A DNA stretch of 64,000 bases from Versatilivorator sp963663845 (lineage in GTDB: Bacteria > Acidobacteriota > Terriglobia > Versatilivoradales > Versatilivoraceae): NCBI GenBank assembly GCA_963663845.2, contig OY760650.2, positions 248,001 to 312,000 on the forward strand, written 5' to 3'. A program made the position numbers and the translations under genes. The notes under the pieces were generated by a model. That model was not told the origin of the DNA and did no database searches. It saw nothing but the letters and a program-made list of their open reading frames with translations. Below are positions 45,256 through 55,400 of this stretch, one piece after another (positions within the stretch are counted from its first letter, which is position 1; every line of letters begins with the position of its first letter).

Positions 45256-45471
45256 TCATGGAGTGTAACCTGTCACCTACCAGATTACAATGCCCACCCG
45301 ACATTTATTCTCCACCTCCGACCAGTGACCCCTACTAAATGTATGATCCTTCCCCAGGACGGGGCCCCGCCAACCGCAAACTGCGTCGTCGGGTTTACGA
45401 AATAGGGCCTGCCCGGGTTGGCGACGGCGCCATTGTCAATGGTATATTGGGGTTCCGAAAGGAGAGACGAA

Positions 45472-47604
<2,133 letters not shown>

Positions 47605-47643
47605 GATCAACTTTCAACCCAGGCGACTCGAAAGTCAAGGCGA

Positions 47644-47671
47644 GACCCCGGAGGGCGATCCCTTCGGGGTC
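47644..47671 (+). terminator. Hairpin downstream of katG
   Basis: GACCCCGGAGGG pairs with CCCTTCGGGGTC across a CGAT loop, a 12-bp stem with a single G-T wobble. It is followed by TTGTCGTATCTGTC. It lies 39 bp after the katG stop. Confidence 0.65.
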
Positions 47672-47844
47672 TTGTCGTATCTGTCGCATTTCCAGAGAGT
47701 TGCGCCCCATCCGGCTCGATTCCCGATTCACCGGTTTGCGATTCCTGCGTCGCACCCCGCCTGCGACCGCAGCGGTTGCAGGTGCGGACCCTGTGATTTT
47801 GGCTTCGGTCTGCACTGACCGCTGCCGACCGGCGAAGTATTCAT

Positions 47845-47874
47845 TTGACTGCGGACCGGTTTATGGGCTAAATT
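47845..47874 (+). promoter_or_regulatory. Candidate sigma-70 promoter of the phd/parE operon
   Basis: TTGACT at 47845-47850 and TAAATT at 47869-47874 are separated by 18 bp. The expected start lies about 15 bases before the antitoxin ATG, just upstream of AAAGGAGG. Confidence 0.45.
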
Positions 47875-47895
47875 TGGACTGGAAAGGAGGTGGTC

Positions 47896-48171
47896 ATGAA
47901 GCTGTCCACTCAGATCAAGCCTATCAGCTACCTCAAGGCACACGCCTCGGAAATCGTACGCACGCTCCGCGAGCGGGGGGAACCGCTGGTGATCACTCAG
48001 AATGGCGAGGCCAAGGTGGTGCTTCAGGACATCGACAGCTTCGAGACGACCCAGGAGACGATGGCGCTGCTCAAGATTCTCGCGCTGGGAAACCGGCAGA
48101 TTGAAGCCGGCCAGGTGCAACCCGCGGCGGACGTGATCGCGCGGCTCCGGGAGCGGAGACGGGATCGCTGA
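47896..48171 (+). CDS. Phd/YefM-family antitoxin
   Basis: The protein has 91 residues. ATG 47896 is preferred over GTG 47890 because AAAGGAGG lies 7 bases upstream. The N-terminal Phd/YefM DNA-binding fold is seen as IKPISYLKAHASEIVRTLRERGEPLVITQNGEAKVVLQD. The C-terminal tail is charged and would bind the toxin. Its stop overlaps the toxin ATG (TGATG). Confidence 0.9.
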   Translation: MKLSTQIKPISYLKAHASEIVRTLRERGEPLVITQNGEAKVVLQDIDSFETTQETMALLKILALGNRQIEAGQVQPAADVIARLRERRRDR

Positions 48172-48497
48172 TGTCCTTTCACGTTCATTTGGCCGATGAC
48201 GCGGCCCGCGACCTGGAAGAGATCTGCGACTATATCGACAGACACGATTCTCCGGTCCGAGGGGACTACGTGCTGGAACGGATCGAAAGGGCGTTCCAGG
48301 GCCTGTCCGAGCATCCTCATCGTGGAAGCCATCCGAGGGAATTGCTCGACATGGGAATTAGAGAGTACCGGGAGGTCTTCTTCAAGCCCTACCGCATCAT
48401 CTACCGGGTGGTCGGGGATACGGTTTACGTACTTGTCATCGCAGATGGGCGGCGTGACATGCAGACGCTGCTGCAACGACGCCTCTTGCTGGCATAG
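48171..48497 (+). CDS. ParE/RelE-superfamily toxin
   Basis: The protein has 108 residues. ParE-type pattern: VHLADDAARDLEEICDYIDRHDSP, LSEHPHRGSHPRELLDMGIREYREVFFKPYRIIYRVVGDTVYVLVIADGRRDMQTLLQRRLL. The RIIYRV and ADGRRD blocks are typical of the superfamily. It is translationally coupled to the Phd-like antitoxin. The target (gyrase or ribosome) cannot be decided. Confidence 0.9.
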   Translation: MSFHVHLADDAARDLEEICDYIDRHDSPVRGDYVLERIERAFQGLSEHPHRGSHPRELLDMGIREYREVFFKPYRIIYRVVGDTVYVLVIADGRRDMQTLLQRRLLLA

Positions 48498-48535
48498 GCG
48501 TTTTTAACGACCCGCACGTTGGAGCTTCTGAAACC

Positions 48536-48742
48536 ATGTCCAAATCAAGTCTGGTCCTCACCAAAGTCGCCACCTTCCTGGCCGGTGCGGGCGCAGGCGC
48601 CTGTTTCGTCATCCTCATCTATGGGGCGGTCCAGGGCGAAGCAACGCCGTCCGGGCTTCTACCCGCCGGAATCGTGCTGGCGGTGGTCGGAGCGGCCCTG
48701 CAGTACCGGTTGCACAAGAGCCGAGGCGACTCCGGCGCCTGA
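48536..48742 (+). CDS. Small membrane protein, unknown
   Basis: The protein has 68 residues with two hydrophobic segments (VATFLAGAGAGACFVILIYGAV and LLPAGIVLAVVGAALQY) joined by a short loop. The C-terminus is basic. No family is recognised. It lies 38 bp after the parE-like toxin. Confidence 0.55.
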   Translation: MSKSSLVLTKVATFLAGAGAGACFVILIYGAVQGEATPSGLLPAGIVLAVVGAALQYRLHKSRGDSGA

Positions 48743-48847
48743 GGCGCATGGGCGGGCGCCCTGGTCCGTCCCGGATCAGGCATTGCACTGATGTTGCCGG
48801 GTATGTCAGTGATTGCAAGACGCTGATTCTGATGGGATAGTGCGTTC

Positions 48848-49084
48848 ATGGCGGTACAAATCACCATTAGAGGTGTTGCTGAGGAGGTGCGTGACGAGCT
48901 CGCAGCGCGCGCGGCATTGCAGCGCCAATCCATGCAGGAATTCCTCCGCTGCGAGTTGGAACGGATTGCCTCCCGTCCCTCCCTCGGCGTGTGGCTGCAA
49001 AGCGTTCGCGATCGCAAGAAGGCGGCGGGCACTCGCGTTCTCCCTTCCTGTATCTTGCGGTCTCGTGACGGAGACCGGATGTGA
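48848..49084 (+). CDS. FitA/VapB-like ribbon-helix-helix antitoxin
   Basis: The protein has 78 residues. The N-terminus AVQITIRGVAEEVRDELAARAALQRQSMQEFLRCEL is the RHH DNA-binding fold of FitA-type antitoxins. The C-terminal part would wrap the toxin. The stop overlaps the toxin GTG start by 4 bp. Confidence 0.85.
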   Translation: MAVQITIRGVAEEVRDELAARAALQRQSMQEFLRCELERIASRPSLGVWLQSVRDRKKAAGTRVLPSCILRSRDGDRM

Positions 49085-49482
49085 CGGTCGTCGTGGATGC
49101 ATCCGTGCTGGTCGCGGCCCTGGTTGACTCGGGGCGCCACGGGGAATGGGCGGAGTCTGCAATCGCCGAGGGTTCTCTGGCCGCTCCGGAGCTGGTGTTG
49201 GCCGAGGCGTGCAACGTTTTGCGTCGGTTGGAACGAGCCGCGGCAATTTCACGGCTTGAGGCCAACAGCGCATGCGGGGATCTGTTGCGTCTCGAAATCG
49301 AACTGTTCCCGTTCGCGCCGTTCGCCGGCCGGGTGTGGGCGTTGCGGAGCCATCTCACCAGCTACGACGCCTGGTACGTGGCGCTGGCCGAGGCGCTCGA
49401 TTGTCCGCTGGTGACGCTGGACAGAAGGCTTGGCCGCTCCAGCGGTCCCAGGTGTGAGATCATCGTTCCGCCCCGTTCCTGA
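49081..49482 (+). CDS. vapC: VapC/FitB-like PIN-domain toxin
   Basis: The protein has 133 residues and starts at GTG 49081. PIN-domain acidic residues are all present: Asp6 (VVDAS), Glu42 (LAEACNVL), Asp96 (SYDAWYVALA) and Asp114 (TLDRRL). It is an Mg-dependent RNase that typically cleaves tRNA or rRNA. It pairs with the antitoxin upstream. Confidence 0.93.
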   Translation: MTVVVDASVLVAALVDSGRHGEWAESAIAEGSLAAPELVLAEACNVLRRLERAAAISRLEANSACGDLLRLEIELFPFAPFAGRVWALRSHLTSYDAWYVALAEALDCPLVTLDRRLGRSSGPRCEIIVPPRS

Positions 49483-49556
49483 ACGGAAAATCGGCAGACG
49501 GCGCCGGCCAAATTCCCACGGGACTGCATGGACATGAGATAAGGCGAGATCGACGT

Positions 49557-49622
49557 GCCGGTGGCCGGCGGCGGCCCGGCAGGCATGGCCGCCGGAATCT
49601 CCTTCGGCCGAGCGGGTCGTCA
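49557..49622 (+). pseudogene. Possible remnant of a FAD-dependent oxidoreductase N-terminus
   Basis: The reading frame gives VPVAGGGPAGMAAGISFGRAGRQ, a good match to the dinucleotide-binding GxGPAGxxAAI motif. The frame then loses similarity and no downstream oxidoreductase sequence follows. It may be a decayed gene start, or chance in GC-rich DNA. Confidence 0.3.
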
Positions 49623-49954
49623 GGGGTCTTGGCCGGCAGCCGCGTTTGTTCCGCTGGCTGCTGTCGGCCAACATGGGCGCGGCGTCAGCGGCCTCCATTC
49701 CCAAGCTGGAAATGATGCGGCTGGCGACGGCCCTGGTCCGCGGTTGACTCCGAATATGCCCGTCAAGTGATTGACAAAAATGGATATCGAGATTTCAGGA
49801 GCTTTTTGTTCGGAAATTCAGCGTCAACAGTCGAGGTCGCCATCCTCACCGGCGCCGCCAAGCCACCAGCCCCAGCCAAACGTAGCCAAAAATCCCGAAC
49901 AGCCAGTCCCTTTTCGGGAAGTTCGGGCCGACGTCTCAATCAATGTCTCTCTCT

Positions 49955-50536
49955 TCATCGATCAGCGTGTCCCCTGCTCCAAATCCATCGTTCCAAGACA
50001 TTTATTGACGGTGGGGCCTCCATCACCAGGTCCAACCTGATCGGTTGACGCTTACCCTCCTCGATGGTGAGGCCGCGCTTTTCGAGAGCGCCCTTTGGAT
50101 CGTTCCGGCCCGCGACAATGTCGTCAAGCAGTCGCCGAATCTGTATCAGCGTTTCGCGATAGACTCTTTCGAGAAGTCGACGCCCCTCCGAATCCGCGTA
50201 CGCGAGAACTGCCTGCCGAACTTCATCATAGTCATCCAGGAGCCGTTCAAGATGCGTCTCAATCCCGGTGGCGCCGCGGTGAACGGCACTTTCGGGAGAA
50301 TCGGCATCTTTGATCAACCTGCCGAGTCGATTGATCTCCACGATCAAACAATTGACGTTGAGCGTGATTTGCTTCAGGTGATGATCAACGAAGCCGAGGA
50401 CGTCCTCGATGGGCAATGATCGGCTGGGCCTGCTCTCCATGCGCGCGCGCATCCCGGAGGCGACAGGGCGGATGCAATCTCCCAGCACCATCGACGGCTG
50501 CGACAAAATCGACTCGGAGTTCATGTCCCGATTCAT
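49955..50536 (-). CDS. Helical hypothetical protein
   Basis: Up to 193 residues. The part from MESRPSRSLPIEDVLGFVDHHLKQ (Met32) onward is the convincing part and may be the true start. It is mostly alpha-helical with alternating charges (HLERLLDDYDEVRQAVLAYADSEGRRLLERVYRETL). No family is recognised. Codon third-position GC use looks gene-like compared with the frames on the other strand. It has no clear partner. Confidence 0.55.
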   Translation of the reverse strand: MNRDMNSESILSQPSMVLGDCIRPVASGMRARMESRPSRSLPIEDVLGFVDHHLKQITLNVNCLIVEINRLGRLIKDADSPESAVHRGATGIETHLERLLDDYDEVRQAVLAYADSEGRRLLERVYRETLIQIRRLLDDIVAGRNDPKGALEKRGLTIEEGKRQPIRLDLVMEAPPSINVLERWIWSRGHADR

Positions 50537-50590
50537 CTCTCGTTCATCCTAGCACAACGAAGTTCGCCCCGACCCACGGGGCCCCGCCAC

Positions 50591-51030
50591 CTGAAACAAA
50601 CGAAAAAAGGAGGAATCCACAAAGGCAGACGAAGCGGAACGGCACTGCCGCATCGGCAGGGGCAGTGCCTCCTCGCGGAGCAGGAAGGATGGGAGGAGGC
50701 GCCCCTCCGGGAGCGCGGGCGTCTCGCCCGCATCCTCTGGGTTGGGTGGCCGCTCAGTTTCCCCGTGATGCTGCGCCCGGCCACCCCGCCGGCGGGAACG
50801 GCCTGGGCTCGGCTGAAGCGGAATCGTGGCGCCGTTGCCGGTCGAGCCGGGTCGAGAAGAGGGGTGAAGCTGTGCCACTGTTGTGCGGGCGGGACGCCCG
50901 CGCTCCCGGGGGGCTTCCTCCCGTGACGTCGTCGCAGCCAAGTAGGTCCATCGGTATTCGTGTCTATTCGTGTCCATTGGTGGTTCGCCCCTATTGACGA
51001 TTGGGTATTGCACTCTCGTATGATCCGCAC
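50591..51030 (+). repeat. Dispersed repeat copy 3
   Basis: A complete copy of the roughly 440-bp repeat, from CTGAAACAAACG to ATGATCCGCAC. It contains two GCGGGCG palindromes and the TTGACG (about 50994) / TATGAT (51019) pair at its right end. Confidence 0.8.
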
Positions 51031-51221
51031 CCCAGGGCGGGCGTGCTGCTTGCCTGGGTCTACGCGGTCGATAATCTTGACATCAGCCGCCGCCGGCTCA
51101 CCTCCGGCCGCTGGCCGGAGGTGCATGGCGCAAGCCCGCCGTCGCCACAGGATGCATTCTCGTTGGAAGCGACACGAAGTTGCTGTTGTATGATCCTCGT
51201 GCCAATAGAACGGAGGTCGTG

Positions 51222-51464
51222 ATGAAGAACGTCACCATCACCTTGCCCGAGGACTTGGCGCGCTGGCTTCGCATCAGGGCGGCCAAGGACAATCTCGACG
51301 TTTCCCGATGGATGGCCGAGTTGCTGGAACGGATGCGGCGCCAGGAAGATCAGTACGAGGCCGCCATGAAGCGGTACCTGGCGATGAAGCCGCGCAAGAT
51401 CGATTGGCCGAACGGCCGCCGGCCGACGCGGGAGGAACTGTACGATCGGCCCGATCCTCATTGA
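51222..51464 (+). CDS. VapB-like antitoxin (orphan)
   Basis: The protein has 80 residues, starting at ATG 51222 with GGAGG upstream. RHH-type N-terminus: MKNVTITLPEDLARWLRIRAAKDNLDVSRWMAELLERM. The C-terminus GRRPTREELYDRPDPH is typical of VapB. A PIN toxin start overlaps its end but is cut short, so this antitoxin is now orphaned. Confidence 0.8.
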   Translation: MKNVTITLPEDLARWLRIRAAKDNLDVSRWMAELLERMRRQEDQYEAAMKRYLAMKPRKIDWPNGRRPTREELYDRPDPH

Positions 51465-51557
51465 TACCAACGTCTTCGTCTACCGCAGAGATGCTTGGAT
51501 TTCCAGGCATCTCGCGACTGCGGTCGAAAAAGCTGTCCGGGTTCGTAGCGGCAACTG
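51445..51557 (+). pseudogene. N-terminal remnant of a VapC toxin
   Basis: IGPILIDTNVFVYRRDA is the first strand and catalytic Asp of a PIN domain. About 20 unrelated residues follow and then a TGA at about 51555. The other acidic residues are missing, so it cannot be functional. It overlaps the VapB-like gene end as intact vapBC pairs do. Confidence 0.65.
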
Positions 51558-51632
51558 ACCCCTCAAACTATTGTGGCCCACGATTCAACAGCGTCCTTTG
51601 AGATTTCCATGTATTGATGCAATGATGCTGTG

Positions 51633-51860
51633 ATGCGAACCACAGTGACTATCGACAGCGACGTACTGGCGGTTGCGAGAACACTGGCCGAGCGCAACGG
51701 AACCAGCCTGGGCCGGGCCCTGTCGGAGTTGGCGCGGCGAGGTTTCAGGAGCCCGCACGCCGCCAACGAACAGGGGCAAGGTGCGGTCTTTGCCGTTGAG
51801 TCCGGCGCCGACCCCATCACCAGCGAGGACGTCTACCGGTCCTTGAGCGACCGGCCGTGA
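51633..51860 (+). CDS. Antitoxin of a second VapBC-like module
   Basis: The protein has 75 residues, from ATG 51633. N-terminus MRTTVTIDSDVLAVARTLAERNGTSLGRALSELARRGF is an RHH-type antitoxin. It is followed directly by a C-terminal PIN remnant, so the module is broken. Confidence 0.75.
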   Translation: MRTTVTIDSDVLAVARTLAERNGTSLGRALSELARRGFRSPHAANEQGQGAVFAVESGADPITSEDVYRSLSDRP

Positions 51861-51873
51861 ATTCCCTCAGAGT

Positions 51874-51996
51874 TCGGATGCCTTGTTGCTGGCCACTGCC
51901 ATGCAGCGAGAGGGTCGATTGGCCACTCTGGACGCCGGTGTGGAAGGATTGGTTGCAGGGAACGAACCCGCCTTCTTGCGCGTAATTCCCGTTTGA
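51874..51996 (+). pseudogene. C-terminal remnant of a VapC toxin
   Basis: The frame reads DALLLATAMQREGRLATLDAGVEGLV... FLRVIPV then stop at 51994-51996. The pattern DAxLLAxAxxxxGxLATLD is the last part of a PIN domain, with two of its acidic residues. The N-terminal two thirds, including the first catalytic Asp, are missing. Confidence 0.7.
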
Positions 51997-52226
51997 AAAC
52001 GCATCCTCCCGCATCGGAAAGTCGTGAGATTGGGTTGGTTCCGCGGTCGCCTTGGCATGTAGATCGTCCTTGGGCGCAGATCGGCGGGGCTCCGTGGATC
52101 TTTGCAGACAGGGCGGGGTTCACGCCGGCGGGGGCCGTGACGGCGGCCGGGCGGCGGTCAATCTCTCGAACACACCGGCTGCGCGCGTCCTGGGCGGGCG
52201 GACCCTTCGGAGTCCCTGCCGGTTCG

Positions 52227-52235
52227 TGCTAGAAT
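52227..52235 (+). promoter_or_regulatory. Candidate extended -10 promoter of the carbonic anhydrase gene
   Basis: TGCTAGAAT fits the TGnTAnAAT extended -10 form and lies about 45 bases before the ATG. No matching -35 box was found. The rest of 51997-52226 contains no gene that I can support. Confidence 0.35.
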
Positions 52236-52279
52236 CGGGTTCCCGGTTTCGAGGTCCCATCAGGAAAGAGGAATGCCAA

Positions 52280-52777
52280 ATGTCAGTGATCGATCAACTT
52301 CTGGAAAACAATTCCCGCTACGCCAACGGCTTTGACAAGGGCGACCTGCCGCTGCCTCCGGCGTGCAACCTGGCGGTGGTGGCCTGCATGGATGCGCGCC
52401 TGGATGTGCACAAGATCCTCGGCATCAGCGAGGGGGACGCCCACGTGATTCGCAATGCGGGCGGTGTGGTCAGCGATGACGCCATCCGCTCCCTGGTAAT
52501 TTCCCAGCGCCTGCTGGGCACTACGGCCATCGTGCTGATCCACCATACCGATTGCGGCATGCTCACCTTCCGGGACGACGACGTCAAGGATGCCATCGAG
52601 GCCGATACCGGCCTGCGACCGTCCTTCTCCATGGAGGCCTTCGGCAACCTGGAGCAGGATGTTCTCCAGTCCATCTCCCGCATCCAGGCCAATCCCTTCA
52701 TTCCCAACAAGGAGCAGGTGCGCGGCTTCGTCTACGACTGCGCCACCGGACGGCTGAACGAGGTGGCTCCCGACTGA
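52280..52777 (+). CDS. Beta-class carbonic anhydrase
   Basis: The protein has 165 residues, from ATG 52280. Zinc ligands Cys36 (ACMDARLD), His89 and Cys92 (HHTDCGM) are present, with the Asp38-Arg40 dyad. The length and the DVHKILGI region fit the short beta-CA group (like Rv1284). It converts CO2 and water to bicarbonate in the cytoplasm. It is complete. Confidence 0.92.
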   Translation: MSVIDQLLENNSRYANGFDKGDLPLPPACNLAVVACMDARLDVHKILGISEGDAHVIRNAGGVVSDDAIRSLVISQRLLGTTAIVLIHHTDCGMLTFRDDDVKDAIEADTGLRPSFSMEAFGNLEQDVLQSISRIQANPFIPNKEQVRGFVYDCATGRLNEVAPD

Positions 52778-52847
52778 GTTCCAGCCGCTACTCTGAAGCC
52801 GAAATCCTCGTGACTATTTCTTGAGCCGTCGACCGGTAACCGGCCGG

Positions 52848-54368
52848 CTATAGCGGCCAGTTGGCCGGGACCCGCACCACGACGGTTCCGGCAATCTTGT
52901 CGTGCCAGGCCTGTCGCTCGGCGTCCCAGAGGACCCAGAGCCAACCCAGTCCCGCGGCCGCCGCCGACAGGATGCTGGCCAGCCCTCGCACCAGCCCATC
53001 GGTAAAGGCAAGGGGTTTCCCATCCATCCGAGCCACCCGCAGCCGGCAGATGATGCCGCCCACGGTGGTCCCTTTCCAGCTCCAGAGCGCCACCCGATAG
53101 ATCAGTAGAAGGACGAAGGACCTGCCCGGGTGCACGTGGGAGAAGGGCAGGGTAATCGCGGTTACCAGCAGGAAGTCGAGCAGCAGGGCTCCCAGCCGGT
53201 GGAGAAAGGTGGCCCGCGGAAAGGATGAGAGGTCTCCGGCGGCCTTGGGGGACGCCGCCGGCGCTTCTTCTGCGCTGGACGGCTCCGAGGCCTCGCCTTC
53301 AGAGGTGGCGCTTCCCGACTCGGCAGTCGGCGGCGGCGCCGGAGCAGGAGGGGGGAGATTCTCCCGCCTCAGGCCGGCCACCAGCGCGGTGGCCGCCGCT
53401 CCCAGGCCCAGAAGGCTTACCAGGGCCCAGGCGGTGAGGCCGGCGACTGGAACCATGCCGACCAGGATGATGGCGCCCAGGCCGGTCCCCAGCGACCGGG
53501 CCGCCTGCAGCCGGTCGCGCGGCGACTCCTCGCGCACAACCCGGCTTCCGATCCAGCGAGCCGCGGCCACGCTGCCGATGAGGGCGGCGATCAGAAGTGC
53601 GAGCCACAGGAAGGGCACCAGAGCCAATCCGATCACCGAAACCGTCAGTATGAACGACACCGGTGCGATCAGAAGAAGCGTCAGAAATCCCGTCAGCCCC
53701 GTGGTCAAGGGCTTCCGTTCCAGTGTGTCGGTACAGGCGCGCACCGGCCCGTGGAACACCAGGTTGATGAGCAGGTACAAGAGCACGAAAACGGCCACGA
53801 ATGCCCACATCCAGGGAAGTTCGGGCACGATGGGGCGTCCCCAGAGCAATCCTCGAGTGAGCCAGGGAGCGGCCTTCGCCACTTGGTCCGCCAAGGGAAA
53901 CGCTCCAATCGAGACCAGATCTCCTCCCGGGGCGAACCCGGGAGGCACCTTCAAGCCACTGCCCACGGCCACCAGGTCTCCGCCAACCACGGCTCCAGGT
54001 TGGATGTCGCCTGTCCCGCTGACCACGACGACGTCCCCGCCGACGCGGGCGGTGCGGGCGAGGGTTGCCGCTCCGGCAACCACTACCAGGTCCTGCTCTA
54101 TTTCACCCTCGATGCGAGCGGTGCCCGCGAGGATGACGACGCTCTCGACCCGCTTGCGGGCAGGGAGGGTGTAGGCTCGTCCGATCTGAACGACTTCGCC
54201 GTCGACATCGACGATGTCCAGGTCGATGTCCAAATCAACGCCAACCTCAAGGGGTGGATCGGGTAGAGAAGGCGCAGTGGTTGTGGCCTCTTGAACCGCT
54301 CCGCCGCTGGCGACCAGCCCCAGCGTGACTCCCAGTACCGCCAAAACTTTCCAATGTGTCTTCATCAT
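52848..54368 (-). CDS. Membrane protein with bactofilin-like beta repeats and C-terminal RDD domain
   Basis: The protein has 506 residues. A signal-like start (MMKTHWKVLAVLGVTLGLVASG) leads to a repeated beta region at about residues 65-160 (VILAGTARIEGEIEQDLVVVAGAATLARTARVGGDVVVVSG), like polymer-forming cytoskeletal/bactofilin repeats but probably outside the cytoplasm. Four or more membrane helices follow (WMWAFVAVFVLLYLLINLVF and later). A Pro/Ala/Glu-rich linker then precedes an RDD domain (FLHRLGALLLDFLLVTAITLPF... GGIICRLRVARMDGKPL... WHDKIAGTVVV). It is the third gene of an operon with the ECF sigma factor; TGATG-type overlap with its upstream neighbour. Confidence 0.8.
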   Translation of the reverse strand: MMKTHWKVLAVLGVTLGLVASGGAVQEATTTAPSLPDPPLEVGVDLDIDLDIVDVDGEVVQIGRAYTLPARKRVESVVILAGTARIEGEIEQDLVVVAGAATLARTARVGGDVVVVSGTGDIQPGAVVGGDLVAVGSGLKVPPGFAPGGDLVSIGAFPLADQVAKAAPWLTRGLLWGRPIVPELPWMWAFVAVFVLLYLLINLVFHGPVRACTDTLERKPLTTGLTGFLTLLLIAPVSFILTVSVIGLALVPFLWLALLIAALIGSVAAARWIGSRVVREESPRDRLQAARSLGTGLGAIILVGMVPVAGLTAWALVSLLGLGAAATALVAGLRRENLPPPAPAPPPTAESGSATSEGEASEPSSAEEAPAASPKAAGDLSSFPRATFLHRLGALLLDFLLVTAITLPFSHVHPGRSFVLLLIYRVALWSWKGTTVGGIICRLRVARMDGKPLAFTDGLVRGLASILSAAAAGLGWLWVLWDAERQAWHDKIAGTVVVRVPANWPL

Positions 54369-54817
54369 CTGACGCTCCCTTCCCAGAGCATGCTCCTGAG
54401 TGCCTCCCAGAGCAGTGCCAAGAACACCAACATGCAGCCGACCCACAAGATCAGGTAAACGGCGATTGGTTCCAGTAACACCCGCCAGAGGACCTGGGCC
54501 TCGTGCACCATCGTCGCTGCGCCGATGGCCGCCTCCTCGGCTGCCGCCAGGAAAACGCCCCAGGCATACCCAATCCTGCCGCCCGAGGTCCAGTCCAAAA
54601 GCAGTCCGCCCACAAGAATCAGAACCGTCCACGCAGCCAGCCGAACCGCCGGGGGCCCCCAGAGCGACCCCGGCCAGGACCATTGGCGCCTGGGGCTCCC
54701 TCCGGTTCCGATCGCCTCGGCCATGATTCGAGGCAGCAGCGTCCCGGGGGCGTTCGGAGCCGGCAGCTCCGACAGCCTCTTGTGAATGAAGGATTCCAGA
54801 TCAGGGGGTTTCATCAT
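54365..54817 (-). CDS. Small membrane protein, possible anti-sigma factor
   Basis: The protein has 150 residues. Cytoplasmic N-terminus (PPDLESFIHKRLSELPAPNAPGTLLPRIM) precedes two membrane helices (AVRLAAWTVLILVGGLLLDW and AVYLILWVGCMLVFLALLW). It overlaps the ECF sigma gene by 17 bp and the RDD gene by 4 bp. Position between sigma factor and membrane protein suggests an anti-sigma role. No zinc-binding HxxxCxxC motif is visible, so this is inference. Confidence 0.7.
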   Translation of the reverse strand: MMKPPDLESFIHKRLSELPAPNAPGTLLPRIMAEAIGTGGSPRRQWSWPGSLWGPPAVRLAAWTVLILVGGLLLDWTSGGRIGYAWGVFLAAAEEAAIGAATMVHEAQVLWRVLLEPIAVYLILWVGCMLVFLALLWEALRSMLWEGSVR

Positions 54818-55343
54818 CCGCCACCATCAGTTTCCGGAGGGTCTCCCGCCCCCGGTGGATGTCGGTCTTGATCTTGCCCAGCGAGACTCCCAGCATCCCG
54901 GCGATTTCAGCATAGCTTCTCTCCTCGAAATGAAACAACACCAGGGGCACCCGCTGATGTTGCGGCAGGCGGCGGATGGCCCTCTCCAGCCGGGCGTGCT
55001 CCTGGGCCCGCTCCAGGTCGGCATCCTGCGACCCCCGCGCCACCAAGCGTTCTTCATAGCCCGGTTCCGTTTCGGACTGGCCGGGTCGCCTCTGACTGAA
55101 CAGGCGCCAGCGAGCGCGATAGCGGGACAGATGGTTCAGACAGAGATTGGTGGTCACCGTTCTGAGCCATCCGCCGGCCGAGGGGCTCTCCCCCAGGCGG
55201 TCGAACCGCTCAAACGCCTTCAGAAACACCGTCTGGGACACGTCTTGGGCCTCGCTTTCGTCTCCCAGCAACCGAACCGCCGTACCGAATACCATGTCCT
55301 GGTACTTGCGAACGAACGCCTCGAATGCGGTGGCACCGGTCAT
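54801..55343 (-). CDS. ECF-type RNA polymerase sigma factor
   Basis: The protein has about 180 residues from ATG 55341-55343; a TTG at 55350-55352 is an alternative. Sigma-2: FEAFVRKYQDMVFGTAVRLLGDESEAQDVSQTVFLKAFERF. Sigma-4 HTH: RLPQHQRVPLVLFHFEERSYAEIAGMLGVSLGKIKTDIHRGRETLR. It is the first gene of the sigma / membrane protein / RDD operon. The signal sensed is unknown. Confidence 0.9.
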   Translation of the reverse strand: MTGATAFEAFVRKYQDMVFGTAVRLLGDESEAQDVSQTVFLKAFERFDRLGESPSAGGWLRTVTTNLCLNHLSRYRARWRLFSQRRPGQSETEPGYEERLVARGSQDADLERAQEHARLERAIRRLPQHQRVPLVLFHFEERSYAEIAGMLGVSLGKIKTDIHRGRETLRKLMVADDETP

Positions 55344-55400
55344 CACCCTCAATGTCTCGCCCGACCATCATCCCAAGAACCCGCCTGCCGGGAGAAAGTT

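Noticed and set aside
49767..50048. Plus-strand frames of about 90 residues at 49.8-50.0 kb
   Set aside because: Ser/Pro-rich shadow composition and no start signal. The minus-strand helical frame at 49955-50536 is the better candidate.
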